Below, piece by piece: positions 37,863 to 46,785 of a stretch of 64,000 bases of DNA. Source of the stretch: Australimonas brisbanensis (GTDB taxonomy: Bacteria; Chloroflexota; Dehalococcoidia; Lucifugimonadales; Australimonadaceae); assembly GCA_038147155.1 (NCBI GenBank), contig JAYQTA010000009.1:1-64000 (forward strand). The letters are read 5' to 3'. Numbering within the stretch: position 1 is the stretch's first letter; the number at the start of each line of letters is the position of its first letter. A program made the translations under genes and the position numbers. A model generated the notes under the pieces. It was not told the DNA's origin. It searched no databases and saw nothing but the letters and a program-made list of their open reading frames with translations.

Positions 37863-40298
37863 ATGGCGCGTACCCCGGAACGCAAGCCCGGCAGCTACGC
37901 CGAGCAGGCCCAGTCCGCTCGTCTGGAGGCGGATCTGGCGTTGCTGCGGCGCCGGTTAGGCATGTTCGCCGCCCTCTCCCAGCGCCTCTCCGCCAGCCTC
38001 GACCCGCAGCAGGTGCTGCGCAGCGTGGTGGAGGGTGCGTGCGAACTCCTGGGCGCGCGCTACGGCGCGGTGGGCATCTTAGGCGCCGACGGCACCCTGG
38101 CCGAGTTCGTCACCCACGGCATGGCCGAGGCCGAGCGCGAGCGCATCGGCCATCTGCCCGTGGGCAGGGGACTGCTGGGGCTGCTCCAGGAGGAGCAGCG
38201 CCCGGTGCGCCTGGCGGACCTGCGCACCCACCCGCGTTCCCTCGGCTTCCCGCCGGGTCACCCGCAGATGCACACCTTCCTGGGGGTGCCGCTGTGGCTG
38301 GAGGGGGTGGTCATGGGCCACCTGTACCTGACGGAGAAGCTGGGCGGGCAGGAGTTCTCCGCCGACGATGAGGAACTCGCCGTGCTGCTGGCGGGCCAGG
38401 CGGCCATGGCCATCCGCAACGCGCACCTGCACGCTGACGCCGAGGGCGAGCGCGAGCGCCTGCGCACCCTGGTGGAGACCTCCCCCGCCGGGGTGTTCGT
38501 GGTCTCGGCGGGCAGCGGCATCGTCGATTCGCCCGTGCGGCTGGTTAACCGGGAGGCCGCGCGCATCCTGGGATCCGGCGCCGAGGCCGACGGGCCGCTG
38601 GCTGAATTCGTCCAGGGCGCCACCTACTTCCGCTTCGACGGCACCCCCTTCCCTGACGACGAGCTCCCCCTGCGCCGCGCGCTGTTCAAGGGTGAGCGGG
38701 TGCAGGCGGAGGAGCTGCTGGTGCGCCGGCCAGACGGCACCGATGTGCCGGTGCTGGTCAACGCCACGCCGCTCTATGACGCGGAGGGACGCATCAGCGC
38801 CGCCGTGGGCGTGCTCCAGGACATCAGCCCCATCATGGAGCTGGAGCAGCTGCGCAACGAGTTTTTGGCCATGGTGAGCCACGAGCTCAAGACCCCGCTC
38901 ACCGCCATCAAGGGCTCGGCCGCCATGGCCCTGGGTTCCAAGCGCCTCCTCTCGGCCGACGAGTCCCATGAGTTGTTCGAGATCATCGACGACCAGTCCG
39001 ACCGCCTGCGAGACCTGGTGGACAACCTGCTGGACGTCTCGCGCATCGAGGCGGGCACCCTCTCCATCGCACCGGAGCCCGTGCACCTGGAGCCGTTGGT
39101 GCAGGAGGCGGTGGCCGCGCTGGAGCGCATGGGGGGGCGCCGCGAGGTGGTGGTGGAGCTCGCCGACGACCTGCCCGCCGTGCAGGCCGACCCCCAGCGG
39201 GTGCAGCAGGTGCTGGTGAACCTGCTCACCAACGCGGCCAAGTTCTCGCCGGAGACGGCGCCCATCACACTGCGCGCCGAGCACACCGGCTCCTCGGTGG
39301 AAGTGTGCGTCGCCGACCACGGCCGCGGCTTCTCTCCCCAGGAGGCGGGGCTGCTCTTCCGCAAGTTCTCCCAACTGCCCGTCCAGCCGGGGGGGCGGCG
39401 CCAGGGCTCCGGGCTGGGGCTGGCCATCTGCAAGGGCATCGTGGAGGCCCACGGCGGACGCATCCGCGCCGAGAGCGCGGGGCCGGGGCGCGGATGCGCC
39501 TTCGTCTTCACGCTGCCCGTGGCCGCCGAGCAATCTGCCCGCCCCGCGCCCGCCGAGGTGACCCAGCGTGCCGCACATGTGGGGCGCATCACCCGTCCCG
39601 GTGAGCGCACCCGGGTGCTGGTGGTGGACGATGAGGCCCAGGTGCTGCGCTTCGTGCAGCGCGCGTTGGATGAGGCGGGGTACCGGCCCATCAGTGCGCG
39701 CGACGGGGGCGAGGCGGTGCGTATGTTGGAGGGCGAGGAGCCGGACCTGGTGCTCATGGACGTGAACCTGCCGGGGCAGGATGGGCTGGAGGTGCTGCGG
39801 CGCATCCGTGAGTTCTCCGGCGTGCCGGTCATCTTCCTGACCGCGGTGAACGATGCGGAGCAGGCGGCTCACGCCCTGCGCTCCGGTGCCGACGACTGGG
39901 TCACCAAGCCCTTCGTGCCCGATGAGTTGCTGGCCCGCATCGAGGCAGCGCTGCGCCGGCGGGTGCTGGCCGACCGCACCGAGGTGCGCGCACCCTACCG
40001 CAACGGCGCGCTGGAGATCGACTTCGCCGACCGGCGCGTGACGGTGGATGGGGAGCAGGTGCCCCTCTCGGCCACCGAGTACAAGCTGCTCTTGGAGTTG
40101 GCCTCAAACGCGGGCCGGGTGCTCACCCACGACCAGATCCTGCACAACGTGTGGGGACCGGAGTACTCGGGCGCCAGCGAACTGGTGCGCTCGTTCATCC
40201 GCAACCTGCGCCGCAAGCTGGGGGATGACGCGCGCAACCCCCGCTACATCCTCACCGAGCCCCAGGTGGGGTACCGCATGGCCCGCGCCGACGCCTAG
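37863..40298 (+). CDS. Single-chain two-component protein: GAF-PAS-histidine kinase-receiver-OmpR DNA-binding
   Basis: 811 aa. In order: a short coiled region; GAF sensor (about 35-190); PAS-like (about 200-325); HisKA with phospho-acceptor His near 340 (MVSHELKTPL); HATPase with LVNLLTNAAKFSP and GSGLGLAI; REC (VLVVDDEA near 585, phospho-acceptor Asp in LMDVNLPG near 633); OmpR/PhoB winged helix (about 710-808) with SATEYKLLLEL and SFIRNLRRKLG. The kinase, phosphotransfer and DNA-binding output are thus in one soluble chain with no membrane span. The ligand of the GAF domain is unknown. A lone receiver gene follows. Confidence 0.92.
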   Translation: MARTPERKPGSYAEQAQSARLEADLALLRRRLGMFAALSQRLSASLDPQQVLRSVVEGACELLGARYGAVGILGADGTLAEFVTHGMAEAERERIGHLPVGRGLLGLLQEEQRPVRLADLRTHPRSLGFPPGHPQMHTFLGVPLWLEGVVMGHLYLTEKLGGQEFSADDEELAVLLAGQAAMAIRNAHLHADAEGERERLRTLVETSPAGVFVVSAGSGIVDSPVRLVNREAARILGSGAEADGPLAEFVQGATYFRFDGTPFPDDELPLRRALFKGERVQAEELLVRRPDGTDVPVLVNATPLYDAEGRISAAVGVLQDISPIMELEQLRNEFLAMVSHELKTPLTAIKGSAAMALGSKRLLSADESHELFEIIDDQSDRLRDLVDNLLDVSRIEAGTLSIAPEPVHLEPLVQEAVAALERMGGRREVVVELADDLPAVQADPQRVQQVLVNLLTNAAKFSPETAPITLRAEHTGSSVEVCVADHGRGFSPQEAGLLFRKFSQLPVQPGGRRQGSGLGLAICKGIVEAHGGRIRAESAGPGRGCAFVFTLPVAAEQSARPAPAEVTQRAAHVGRITRPGERTRVLVVDDEAQVLRFVQRALDEAGYRPISARDGGEAVRMLEGEEPDLVLMDVNLPGQDGLEVLRRIREFSGVPVIFLTAVNDAEQAAHALRSGADDWVTKPFVPDELLARIEAALRRRVLADRTEVRAPYRNGALEIDFADRRVTVDGEQVPLSATEYKLLLELASNAGRVLTHDQILHNVWGPEYSGASELVRSFIRNLRRKLGDDARNPRYILTEPQVGYRMARADA

Positions 40299-40361
40299 CC
40301 AGCGGCCATTTTCACGTTCCACTCACACGCTCCCCGCGCCTGTTTCACGTGTGCTGCATGG

Positions 40362-40378
40362 CCCACGCCTAGCGTGGG
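40362..40378 (+). repeat. Short perfect inverted repeat before the receiver gene
   Basis: CCCACGC, spacer CTA, GCGTGGG (40362-40378), 33 bases ahead of the receiver ATG at 40412. It could be a hairpin, operator or overlap a -10. A nearby TTTCACGT (40343-40350) echoes TTTTCACG upstream. Confidence 0.45.
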
Positions 40379-40411
40379 TGGTGTCCCACAGGGGGACCAA
40401 CGAGGTGTGGC

Positions 40412-40816
40412 ATGGCGGAGTTGGGTCTGCGGACGCCGGTGCTGCTGGTGGAGGACGATGAGGGCGTGCGGCGCATGCTGCGTGCCGTGCTGCGCCGCGG
40501 TGACTTCGATGTGACCGCCGTCACCACCGGCACCGAGGCGCTGGCCCACCTGTCCGAGCGGCCCGTGGGAGCGGTGCTGCTGGATCTGGATCTGCCCGAT
40601 GGGCGCTCCGCCGATGTGCTGCGCTGGTTGCACCAGAACGACGAGAACCCCCCGTGGATGGTGATCTCGGCCATGGACCGGCGCGATGCCCTGCGCCTCG
40701 ATGAGGCCATCGGCAAGCGGTTCATGGCCAAGCCCTTCGACCCCTGGGCGCTGGTGGACTCCAGCAGGGCGATGACCCAGGTGGCGGGGGATGCTTCGAG
40801 CGGAGGTGTGTGGTGA
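40412..40816 (+). CDS. Stand-alone response-regulator receiver protein
   Basis: 134 aa, REC domain only. VLLVEDDEGVRRML (acidic pocket), the phospho-acceptor in AVLLDLDLPDG and K in FMAKPFDP are intact. No output domain, so it likely acts by protein contact. Follows the hybrid kinase gene by about 110 bases and overlaps the zinc-ribbon gene. Confidence 0.9.
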   Translation: MAELGLRTPVLLVEDDEGVRRMLRAVLRRGDFDVTAVTTGTEALAHLSERPVGAVLLDLDLPDGRSADVLRWLHQNDENPPWMVISAMDRRDALRLDEAIGKRFMAKPFDPWALVDSSRAMTQVAGDASSGGVW

Positions 40817-41028
40817 CGTACTGGTTGAAGGCGTGCCCGCGCTGCGGGGGAGACATGGAGCTGGTGCGCGAACCGATGATGGGTACGTACGTGACGTGCA
40901 TGCAGTGCGCCAACGTGCTCACCGCGCGTGAGGAGGCTCACCTGCGCATCACCGGCTCCATGCCCGCTGAGGTCACCGCCGAGGCGCCCCCGCCGGTGCT
41001 CATCGAAGGGCGACGGCGCAGCGCATAG
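40813..41028 (+). CDS. Small zinc-ribbon protein
   Basis: 71 aa from GTG 40813 (GGAGG six bases before), overlapping the receiver gene by GTGA. CPRCGGDM and CMQC supply four cysteines for zinc. Function unknown; translational coupling suggests work with the receiver. Its last codons (EGRRRSA) lie in a 15-base direct repeat. Confidence 0.75.
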   Translation: MTYWLKACPRCGGDMELVREPMMGTYVTCMQCANVLTAREEAHLRITGSMPAEVTAEAPPPVLIEGRRRSA

Positions 41029-41120
41029 GGAGGGCGACGGCGCAGCACGCAGTGCTGACCTATCCCTTGGGCCCGGCGCGCCTCCGAGGCGCGATGCGAG
41101 CGAGTCCGCGAGCGGGGCAT
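41009..41120 (+). repeat. Direct repeat and palindromic element downstream of the zinc-ribbon gene
   Basis: GGGCGACGGCGCAGC occurs at 41009-41023 (inside the gene end) and 41033-41047. Then GCACGCAGTGCTGACC, GGCGCGCCTCCGAGGCGCG and GCGAGCGAGTCCGCGAGCGGGG follow, the last resembling the arm of the dispersed repeats. Confidence 0.5.
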
Positions 41121-41125
41121 CTTCT

Positions 41126-42886
41126 CTACCAGGCTCCGGCGTAGGGGTCTTCGTCGGGCGGGCGCTGGTCCTCGCCGAAGGCGAGCCGCTCGCGGGTCGA
41201 GCGCACGATCTGGGCGATGAGGGCCCGTTCCACGCCCAGATCATGCAGGCTGGAGCGCAACACCTCCAGCGCCGCCTCCATCTCCGGCCAGACCACCTCC
41301 TCCACGCCCTGCGCCCGCAGCGCCTCGGCCTCTTCGCGGTAGCCCACGCGCCCGATGATGGGCAGTTCCGGGTGCATGCGGCGGGCGTGCTGGACGGTGA
41401 CCAGTGCTGAGACGGGATCGGTGACCGTGAGGATGAGCAGCCGGGCGTGCGCCACCCGGGCCTGGCGCAACACCTCCTCCAGCGCCGCATCGCCCTGTAT
41501 CGCGAAGCCGTGGGGCGGATGCACGCGCGCGGCCGCCACCGGGTCGATGTCCACGCCGATGTGGGGGATGTGCAGCGTGTTCAGCTCATCCGCCACGAAG
41601 GTGCCGATGCGTCCCAGCCCGGCGACGACCACGTGCCCGTGCAGTTCGGGGATGCGCCCGGCCACCTCGGTGGCGTGGGGGCCCGCATGCATCGGCTCGC
41701 GCCGCAGGATGCGATAGCGCGTCTCCAGCCCGCCCACCAGCCGGGAGGCCCCGGCGATGACCAGCGGCGTGGAGGCCATGGTGAGCAGGGCCGTGGCGAT
41801 CACCGTTGGCAGGAAGCCCTCGTCAGAGAGGCCCAGTTCGGCGGCGGCTGCGGCCAGGATGAAGCTGAACTCCCCCAGTTGCACCAGGCCGGCCCCGGCG
41901 CGGGTGGCGGTGTTGGGCAGGTAGCCCACCGCGCGCACCAGCACCGCCACCAGGGTGAACTTCACCGCGATGGCAGCGGCGACCACCAGGGCGATGGTGA
42001 GGGCGTTCTCCACCAGGAAGAGGGGGCTGGTGAGCATGCCCAGGGCCGCGAAGAAGAGGGCGCCGAAGATATCCCGCATGGCGCCCACCTCCTGGAGCGC
42101 CTGGTGTCCTGCCCAGTCGGTCTCGCTCACCACCAGGCCCGCCACGAAGGCCCCCAGCGCCGCGGAGAGGCCCACTGAGGAGGTGGCCGCCGCGCTGGCG
42201 AAGGTGATGGCGACCACGGTGATGACGAAGGTCTCCCGTGAGCCCAGCACCGCCACGCGGCGCAGCAGCCACGGGATCACGCGCCCGCCCGCGACGAAGG
42301 CGATGGCCAGCACCGCGGCGGCCTTGCCGGTGCTCACGCCCAACTCCCACACGAGCGAGCCGCCGTTCCCGGCGAACACGGGTAGCAGCGCGATCATGGG
42401 GATGAAGGCCAGGTCCTGGAGCACGAGGACGCCGGTCATCACCCGGCTGTGCAGCGCTCCGAGTTCCCCCCGGTCCATTATGGTCTTGAGCACCACCATT
42501 GTGGAGGAGAGGGAGAGGGCCATGCCCAGCGCGGCCGACTGCCCGGTTGGCCAGCCCAGCCCCAGCCCCAACAGGTAGCCTGCCAGCGCGGTGCCCACGA
42601 TCTGCCCGCCGCCAGCCACCAGCACGCGCCAGCCCGCCCGGCGCAGGTCCGCCAGCGAGATCTCCACGCCCACGGTGAACAGCAGCAGTACCACGCCGAA
42701 TTCGGCCAGGGACTGCACCTCATCGGTGTTGTGGATGAGCCCGAAGGCGTGCGGGCCGATGGCGACGCCTGCCGCCATGTAGCCCATGATGGCGGGCAGG
42801 CGCAGCGCGCGCGCGATGAAGCCGCCGGCGAAGACGGCGACGAAGACGATGACGATGTCGGAGAAGAGCCCTGCCTGCTCGTGCAC
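41126..42886 (-). CDS. CPA2-family cation:proton antiporter with TrkA-N domain (KefB-like)
   Basis: 586 aa from GTG at 42886. About twelve spans (1-390) with the GFIARALRLPAIMGYMAAGVAIGPH start and FGVVLLLFTVGVE; then a nucleotide-binding TrkA-N domain (GHVVVAGLGRIGTFVADEL near 418-436) and a short C-terminal lobe. Probably a K+/H+ or Na+/H+ exchanger controlled by nucleotide or glutathione adducts. The tandem USP gene lies just upstream. Confidence 0.9.
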   Translation of the reverse strand: MHEQAGLFSDIVIVFVAVFAGGFIARALRLPAIMGYMAAGVAIGPHAFGLIHNTDEVQSLAEFGVVLLLFTVGVEISLADLRRAGWRVLVAGGGQIVGTALAGYLLGLGLGWPTGQSAALGMALSLSSTMVVLKTIMDRGELGALHSRVMTGVLVLQDLAFIPMIALLPVFAGNGGSLVWELGVSTGKAAAVLAIAFVAGGRVIPWLLRRVAVLGSRETFVITVVAITFASAAATSSVGLSAALGAFVAGLVVSETDWAGHQALQEVGAMRDIFGALFFAALGMLTSPLFLVENALTIALVVAAAIAVKFTLVAVLVRAVGYLPNTATRAGAGLVQLGEFSFILAAAAAELGLSDEGFLPTVIATALLTMASTPLVIAGASRLVGGLETRYRILRREPMHAGPHATEVAGRIPELHGHVVVAGLGRIGTFVADELNTLHIPHIGVDIDPVAAARVHPPHGFAIQGDAALEEVLRQARVAHARLLILTVTDPVSALVTVQHARRMHPELPIIGRVGYREEAEALRAQGVEEVVWPEMEAALEVLRSSLHDLGVERALIAQIVRSTRERLAFGEDQRPPDEDPYAGAW

Positions 42887-42901
42887 CGGGCTGATACCCC
42901 C

Positions 42902-43903
42902 TCAACGAACGCGGCGCCGCCCCCAGGGCGGCGCCTCGATTTGCCTGCGCCCTCCCGAGGTCTGGCCGGGCCGCACCACCAGCACCGGGCCTGAGCTGTG
43001 GCGGATGACCCGGTCGGCCACCGACCCCAGCACCCAGCGCTTGACGCCGGAGCGCCCGTGCGTGCCCATGACGGCGAGCTTGTCGCCGCCCTCACCCAGC
43101 TCCTCAAGGATAGCGGTGCCGGGGTAGCCGGTCATAGCGACCTCGTTCACGTCACTGATGCCTGCTGCCTTCACCTACTGGGCGATCTTGGAGGCGTACT
43201 GCTGGGCGTCGGCCTCCACCTCTGCGTACAGGTCATCGTAGGCGGCGGGCACGTACTCAGCGAAGGTGTCGCCGAAGGCGGTGGGGGGGATGGCGCGCAG
43301 CACGGTGATGCCGGTGCCCAGCGCCTTGGCCATCTCGATGGCGTGGGAGATGGCGCGCTCGCCCGTCTCGGATCCGTCCACCGCGAGCACCACGCGGGAG
43401 ATCCTGGGCGCGGCGGAGGCCACGTCACCTTCGGCTGAGCGGATCACCAGCGTCGCGTGGTTGGCCTCACGCACCTTCTTGTCGGTGACGGAGCCCATGA
43501 CCCAGCGCCCCACGCCGGAGCGACCGTGAGTGGAGATGACGATGAGCGTCTCGGCCACCTTGGTCGCCTCGGTGTTGATGGCATCAGCCGGGTCGCCCTC
43601 AGCGGCGATGCTGCCCATCTTGGCGCCGGAACCCTTCAGGTTCGCGGCCTCCTTGGCCAGGCCTGTCTCGGCTGCCTTGCGCTGCGCGGCGGTCATCTCG
43701 GCCAGTTTGGTGGGGTCGACCTTCGCCGCCACGCCCTCACGCATGCCCCGGCCCACCTCCGCCCAGATCCCCTCGGGCAGGGCGTTCTAGGCGCGCAGCA
43801 GGTCCACGCGCGCGCCGGTGGAACGGGCCACCAGCAGGGCAACGGGCAGCGCCTGGAGCGCCAGGGCGGAACCGTCCAGGGGAATCAGCACACGCTTGTA
43901 CAT
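42902..43903 (-). CDS. Tandem universal stress protein interrupted by two in-frame TAG codons
   Basis: From ATG at 43903 (behind GGAGGAGG) one frame of 334 codons runs to TGA at 42902. It holds two USP domains: MYKRVLIPLDGSALALQALP..STHGRSGVGRWVMGS and RVVLAVDGSETGERAISHA..GTHGRSGVKRWVLGS. TAG at 43787-43789 (codon 39) follows DLLRA and precedes NALPEG; TAG at 43175-43177 (codon 243) follows SKIAQ and precedes VKAAG. Each interrupts a domain mid-fold while the sequence on both sides stays USP-like and in frame, with no frameshift. Readthrough, nonsense decay or sequence error are possible. ATP-binding motifs are intact in both halves. Confidence 0.75.
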
Positions 43904-43941
43904 GCGGACCTCCTCCGAGGTGGAACGGGTTGGGGACGAGA

Positions 43942-44689
43942 CTACTGGGCGGTGAAGCCCCCGTCGGCCACCAGCTCGGCGCCGGTGACGAAGGAGGCCT
44001 CGTCAGAGGCCAGGAACAGGATGCAGTTGGCGATCTCCACGGGCTGCGCCATGCGGCCGATGGGGTGCATGCGCTTGCCCAGGTCCGGGTCGGCGCTCAG
44101 CGCACCCTCGGTCATGGGAGTGACGACCCCGCCGGGGTGCACGGAGTTCACCCGCACGCCCTCGGCGGCGTACCCCACCGCAGCGGCCTTCGTGATCAGG
44201 TGCACGGCGGCCTTCGTCGCCCCATAGAGGGGGGGGGGTGTACACCATGCCCACCAGCCCCGAGATGGACGAGACGTTGACGATGGACCCGCCACCATTC
44301 ACGCGCATGTGGCGCACCGCCTCGCGTGTGCCCAGGTAGCACCCACGGGCGTTCACCGCCATCAGCCGCTCCCAATCGTCCAGGGACGATTCGGCCAGGG
44401 GCCCCATGGCGAGGATGCCCGCGTTGTTAACCACGATGTCCAATCGCCCGAAGCGGCGCACCGCCTCACCCATTGCCCCCGCCCACGCGGCCTCGTCGGC
44501 CACGTCCAGGTGCAGGTAGGCGGCCTGGGCGCCGCCCTTGGTGAGCCGTGCGGCAAGCGCCTGACCGGGCTCGTCCAGCACATCAGCGATGAGTACGCTG
44601 GCACCCTCCTGGCAGAAGCGCTCCGCCGTGGCCGCGCCGATGCCACGCGCCGCTCCGGTGACGAGGGCAACCTTGCCAGACAACCTCAT
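43942..44689 (-). pseudogene. Short-chain dehydrogenase/reductase frameshifted at a ten-base homopolymer
   Basis: ATG at 44689. TGAARGIG (cofactor loop) and NNAGILAMG are in the first frame, up to GMVYTPPPL; the active-site YGATK and the tail VADGGFTAQ are in another frame. The break is at ten consecutive G (C on the coding strand) at 44229-44238, just before the catalytic Tyr. Nine would restore a normal SDR of about 250 aa. Either a slippage-prone switch or an error. Confidence 0.85.
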
Positions 44690-44805
44690 GCGCACCTCTG
44701 TGGGCCTGGGTGGGACTCCACACCCGCCACCGTCAGGCTAGGAGAGGGCCGTCAATCCATCGTTAGGGGAGGGCATGGCGGCGTGAAGGGTGCGTGAAGG
44801 TGCGC

Positions 44806-45627
44806 TCAGGAGGCGGGCACATCACGGAAACCCGTCAATACCGCGCTCACCAGCAGGCGTTGGTCGTACTTGAGGCGTGGGTAGCAGGTGACGAGCGTGA
44901 GGCGGGCGTCGCCTGCCTGGGTCAGTTCCAGCGCCTCTGCGGGGACGATGCCGGTGCCGCTCACCTGGTAGAGGTACTGGCGGCTTCCGGTCTGGAGGAT
45001 GACGTGCACGTCCTCCCCCGCCCGCAGCAGTCCCGGTATCTGGGGAAGCGCGGCGAAGACGTTGCCCTCCCCCAGCACCGGCGATTCCAGGTGGCCGAAG
45101 TACCACCCATTGCCGTGGGAGCCGGGGTTGGGTGTTGCGGGGATGTGCCCCACCATGAACTTGGGCGTCTCGTAGGCCGATGAGTCGCCCAGGTCCAGGA
45201 TGGCCAGTTCATCCACCGCTGCGTCCACGCCGATGGCGGGGATGATGATGCGCTCGGCCTGGCCCACTGCCCCGGACAGCGAGGGCTGCCCCAGTGGAGA
45301 GAGGGGGATGAACCCCTCCAGCGTGCCCGCGCCGGGCACCGCGAAGCCGAGGGTACCGCGCGGGTCGGCCCACTGGCGCGCGGGCAACTGGCTGCCGGGG
45401 TAGAGGGAGGCCCATGCGCCCGCCTGGCTTCCGGGGCCTGCGGGGGTGGGCGTGGACAGCGTCTCCGCCGGGCCGCCCGTGGTCACCAGCCCGCCCGCCC
45501 CGCGTCCTGCCAGGAAGGTGTAGGCGTAGTAGGCAACCGCTCCGGCCAGGAGCACCAGGCCCACGACCAGCATGCCGGTGGAGGCCCAGAGGCGCAGACG
45601 TGAGGAACGCTGTGGCGAGGGGCTCAT
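44806..45627 (-). CDS. Sortase (class D/E type)
   Basis: 273 aa from ATG at 45627. An N-terminal span (LWASTGMLVVGLVLLAGAVAYYAYTF) anchors it outside the membrane. NGWYFGHLESP provides the catalytic His, LTLVTCYPRL the catalytic Cys and DQRLLVSAVL the Arg. Transpeptidase that cuts LPxTG-like sorting signals; no candidate substrate is in the window. Confidence 0.87.
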   Translation of the reverse strand: MSPSPQRSSRLRLWASTGMLVVGLVLLAGAVAYYAYTFLAGRGAGGLVTTGGPAETLSTPTPAGPGSQAGAWASLYPGSQLPARQWADPRGTLGFAVPGAGTLEGFIPLSPLGQPSLSGAVGQAERIIIPAIGVDAAVDELAILDLGDSSAYETPKFMVGHIPATPNPGSHGNGWYFGHLESPVLGEGNVFAALPQIPGLLRAGEDVHVILQTGSRQYLYQVSGTGIVPAEALELTQAGDARLTLVTCYPRLKYDQRLLVSAVLTGFRDVPAS

Positions 45628-45670
45628 CACCACGGGTACGCTCCGGGGCGGCGTTCGGACGCCTGCCGGG

Positions 45671-45871
45671 TCAGCGCCCGCGCCCCTCCCCATCGGAGAT
45701 GGGCTCGTTGCGGATGATCTCGCCGTTGCGGATCTTCAGGTTGAAGCCGCATGCGGGGTTGGTGCAGACCCATGCCTTGTAGTGTACCGGCGCGCCCTGC
45801 CCGCCGAAATCAGACAGGGGCACCAGGTCACCGGCACCGCACGAGCGGCAGGGGGGCATGCTCACATCCAC
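45671..45871 (-). CDS. Small zinc-ribbon protein
   Basis: 66 aa. GTG at 45871 chosen because AGGAGGAG lies five bases before; ATG at 45859 is also possible. CRSC and CTNPAC supply four cysteines; the rest is hydrophilic. Function unknown. 43 bases upstream of the sortase gene. Confidence 0.7.
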   Translation of the reverse strand: MDVSMPPCRSCGAGDLVPLSDFGGQGAPVHYKAWVCTNPACGFNLKIRNGEIIRNEPISDGEGRGR

Positions 45872-46029
45872 AGGGCTCCTCCTCGTGCGTGGCGCCCCAG
45901 GGGCGCCCGGCCCGCCCTTGCGGGTGGGCGACGCGGATACTACCACCGCGTGCGGTGAACCGTCCGTGGGGGCATGGATTGGGCGCGACGGGCGGTCTAT
46001 GCTGGCCGGGTTGGCAGTGGAGGTGCGGG

Positions 46030-46785
46030 ATGCTGGAGCAGACGGTGCGGCACGTGCGGCGGCTCATCATGCCGTGGATCTCTCGCTCCAACAGCCAGCG
46101 CCGGCATGAGGGGCACCGGCCCGAGGGCTCCATGCTGCGGGAGGTGGTGTTCGGCGCCAACGATGGGCTGGTGTCAAACGTGGCTCTGGTGGCTGGCATC
46201 GCGGGCGGCACCTCGGACCCCAAGGTCATCGTCCTCGGCGGTGTGGCGGGCCTGGTTGCCGGGGCCATCTCCATGTCCCTGGGCGCCTACGTGTCCACCA
46301 AGTCGGAGCGTGAGTTCCGCGAGGCCGAGGAGGCCCGGGAGCGCTACGAGGTGGAGCACATGCGGGAGGTTGAGCTGGCGGAGACGCGGCACATCTTTCG
46401 CCTCAAGGGCATCACCGGCCCGCTGCTGGACGAGGTGGTGGAGACGGTCTCCCGCGATCACGACGCCTGGGTGCAGCTGATGATGACCGAGGAGCTGGGC
46501 TTCCCCGACCAGCCCCCGCGCCCCGTGCTCTCCGCAGCCCTCATGGGCATCGCCTTCGCCGTGGCCGCCTGCGCACCGGTGCTGCCCTACCTGTTCCTGG
46601 AGGGCACGTCCGCCTTCGCCGCGTCGGTGGGGTTCACGGGCGCTGCGCTCTTCGCCGTGGGCGCCTGGCGCGCCACCCTCAGCGCGGGCAACGTGCTGGT
46701 GAAGGGGACGGAGATGGTGCTGCTGGCCGCCGCCGCCGTGGTGGTGGCGAACCTGATCGGCAAGCTGGTGGGCGTGAGCCTCTAG
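46030..46785 (+). CDS. VIT1/CCC1-family transporter
   Basis: 251 aa. LREVVFGANDGLVSNVALVAGIAGG is the signature first span, followed by AGAISMSLGAYVSTKSEREF with a metal-ligand acidic cluster in the helical linker, and three C-terminal spans. Likely exports or stores Fe2+ or Mn2+. Convergent with the lipoprotein gene, overlapping by four bases. Confidence 0.9.
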   Translation: MLEQTVRHVRRLIMPWISRSNSQRRHEGHRPEGSMLREVVFGANDGLVSNVALVAGIAGGTSDPKVIVLGGVAGLVAGAISMSLGAYVSTKSEREFREAEEARERYEVEHMREVELAETRHIFRLKGITGPLLDEVVETVSRDHDAWVQLMMTEELGFPDQPPRPVLSAALMGIAFAVAACAPVLPYLFLEGTSAFAASVGFTGAALFAVGAWRATLSAGNVLVKGTEMVLLAAAAVVVANLIGKLVGVSL

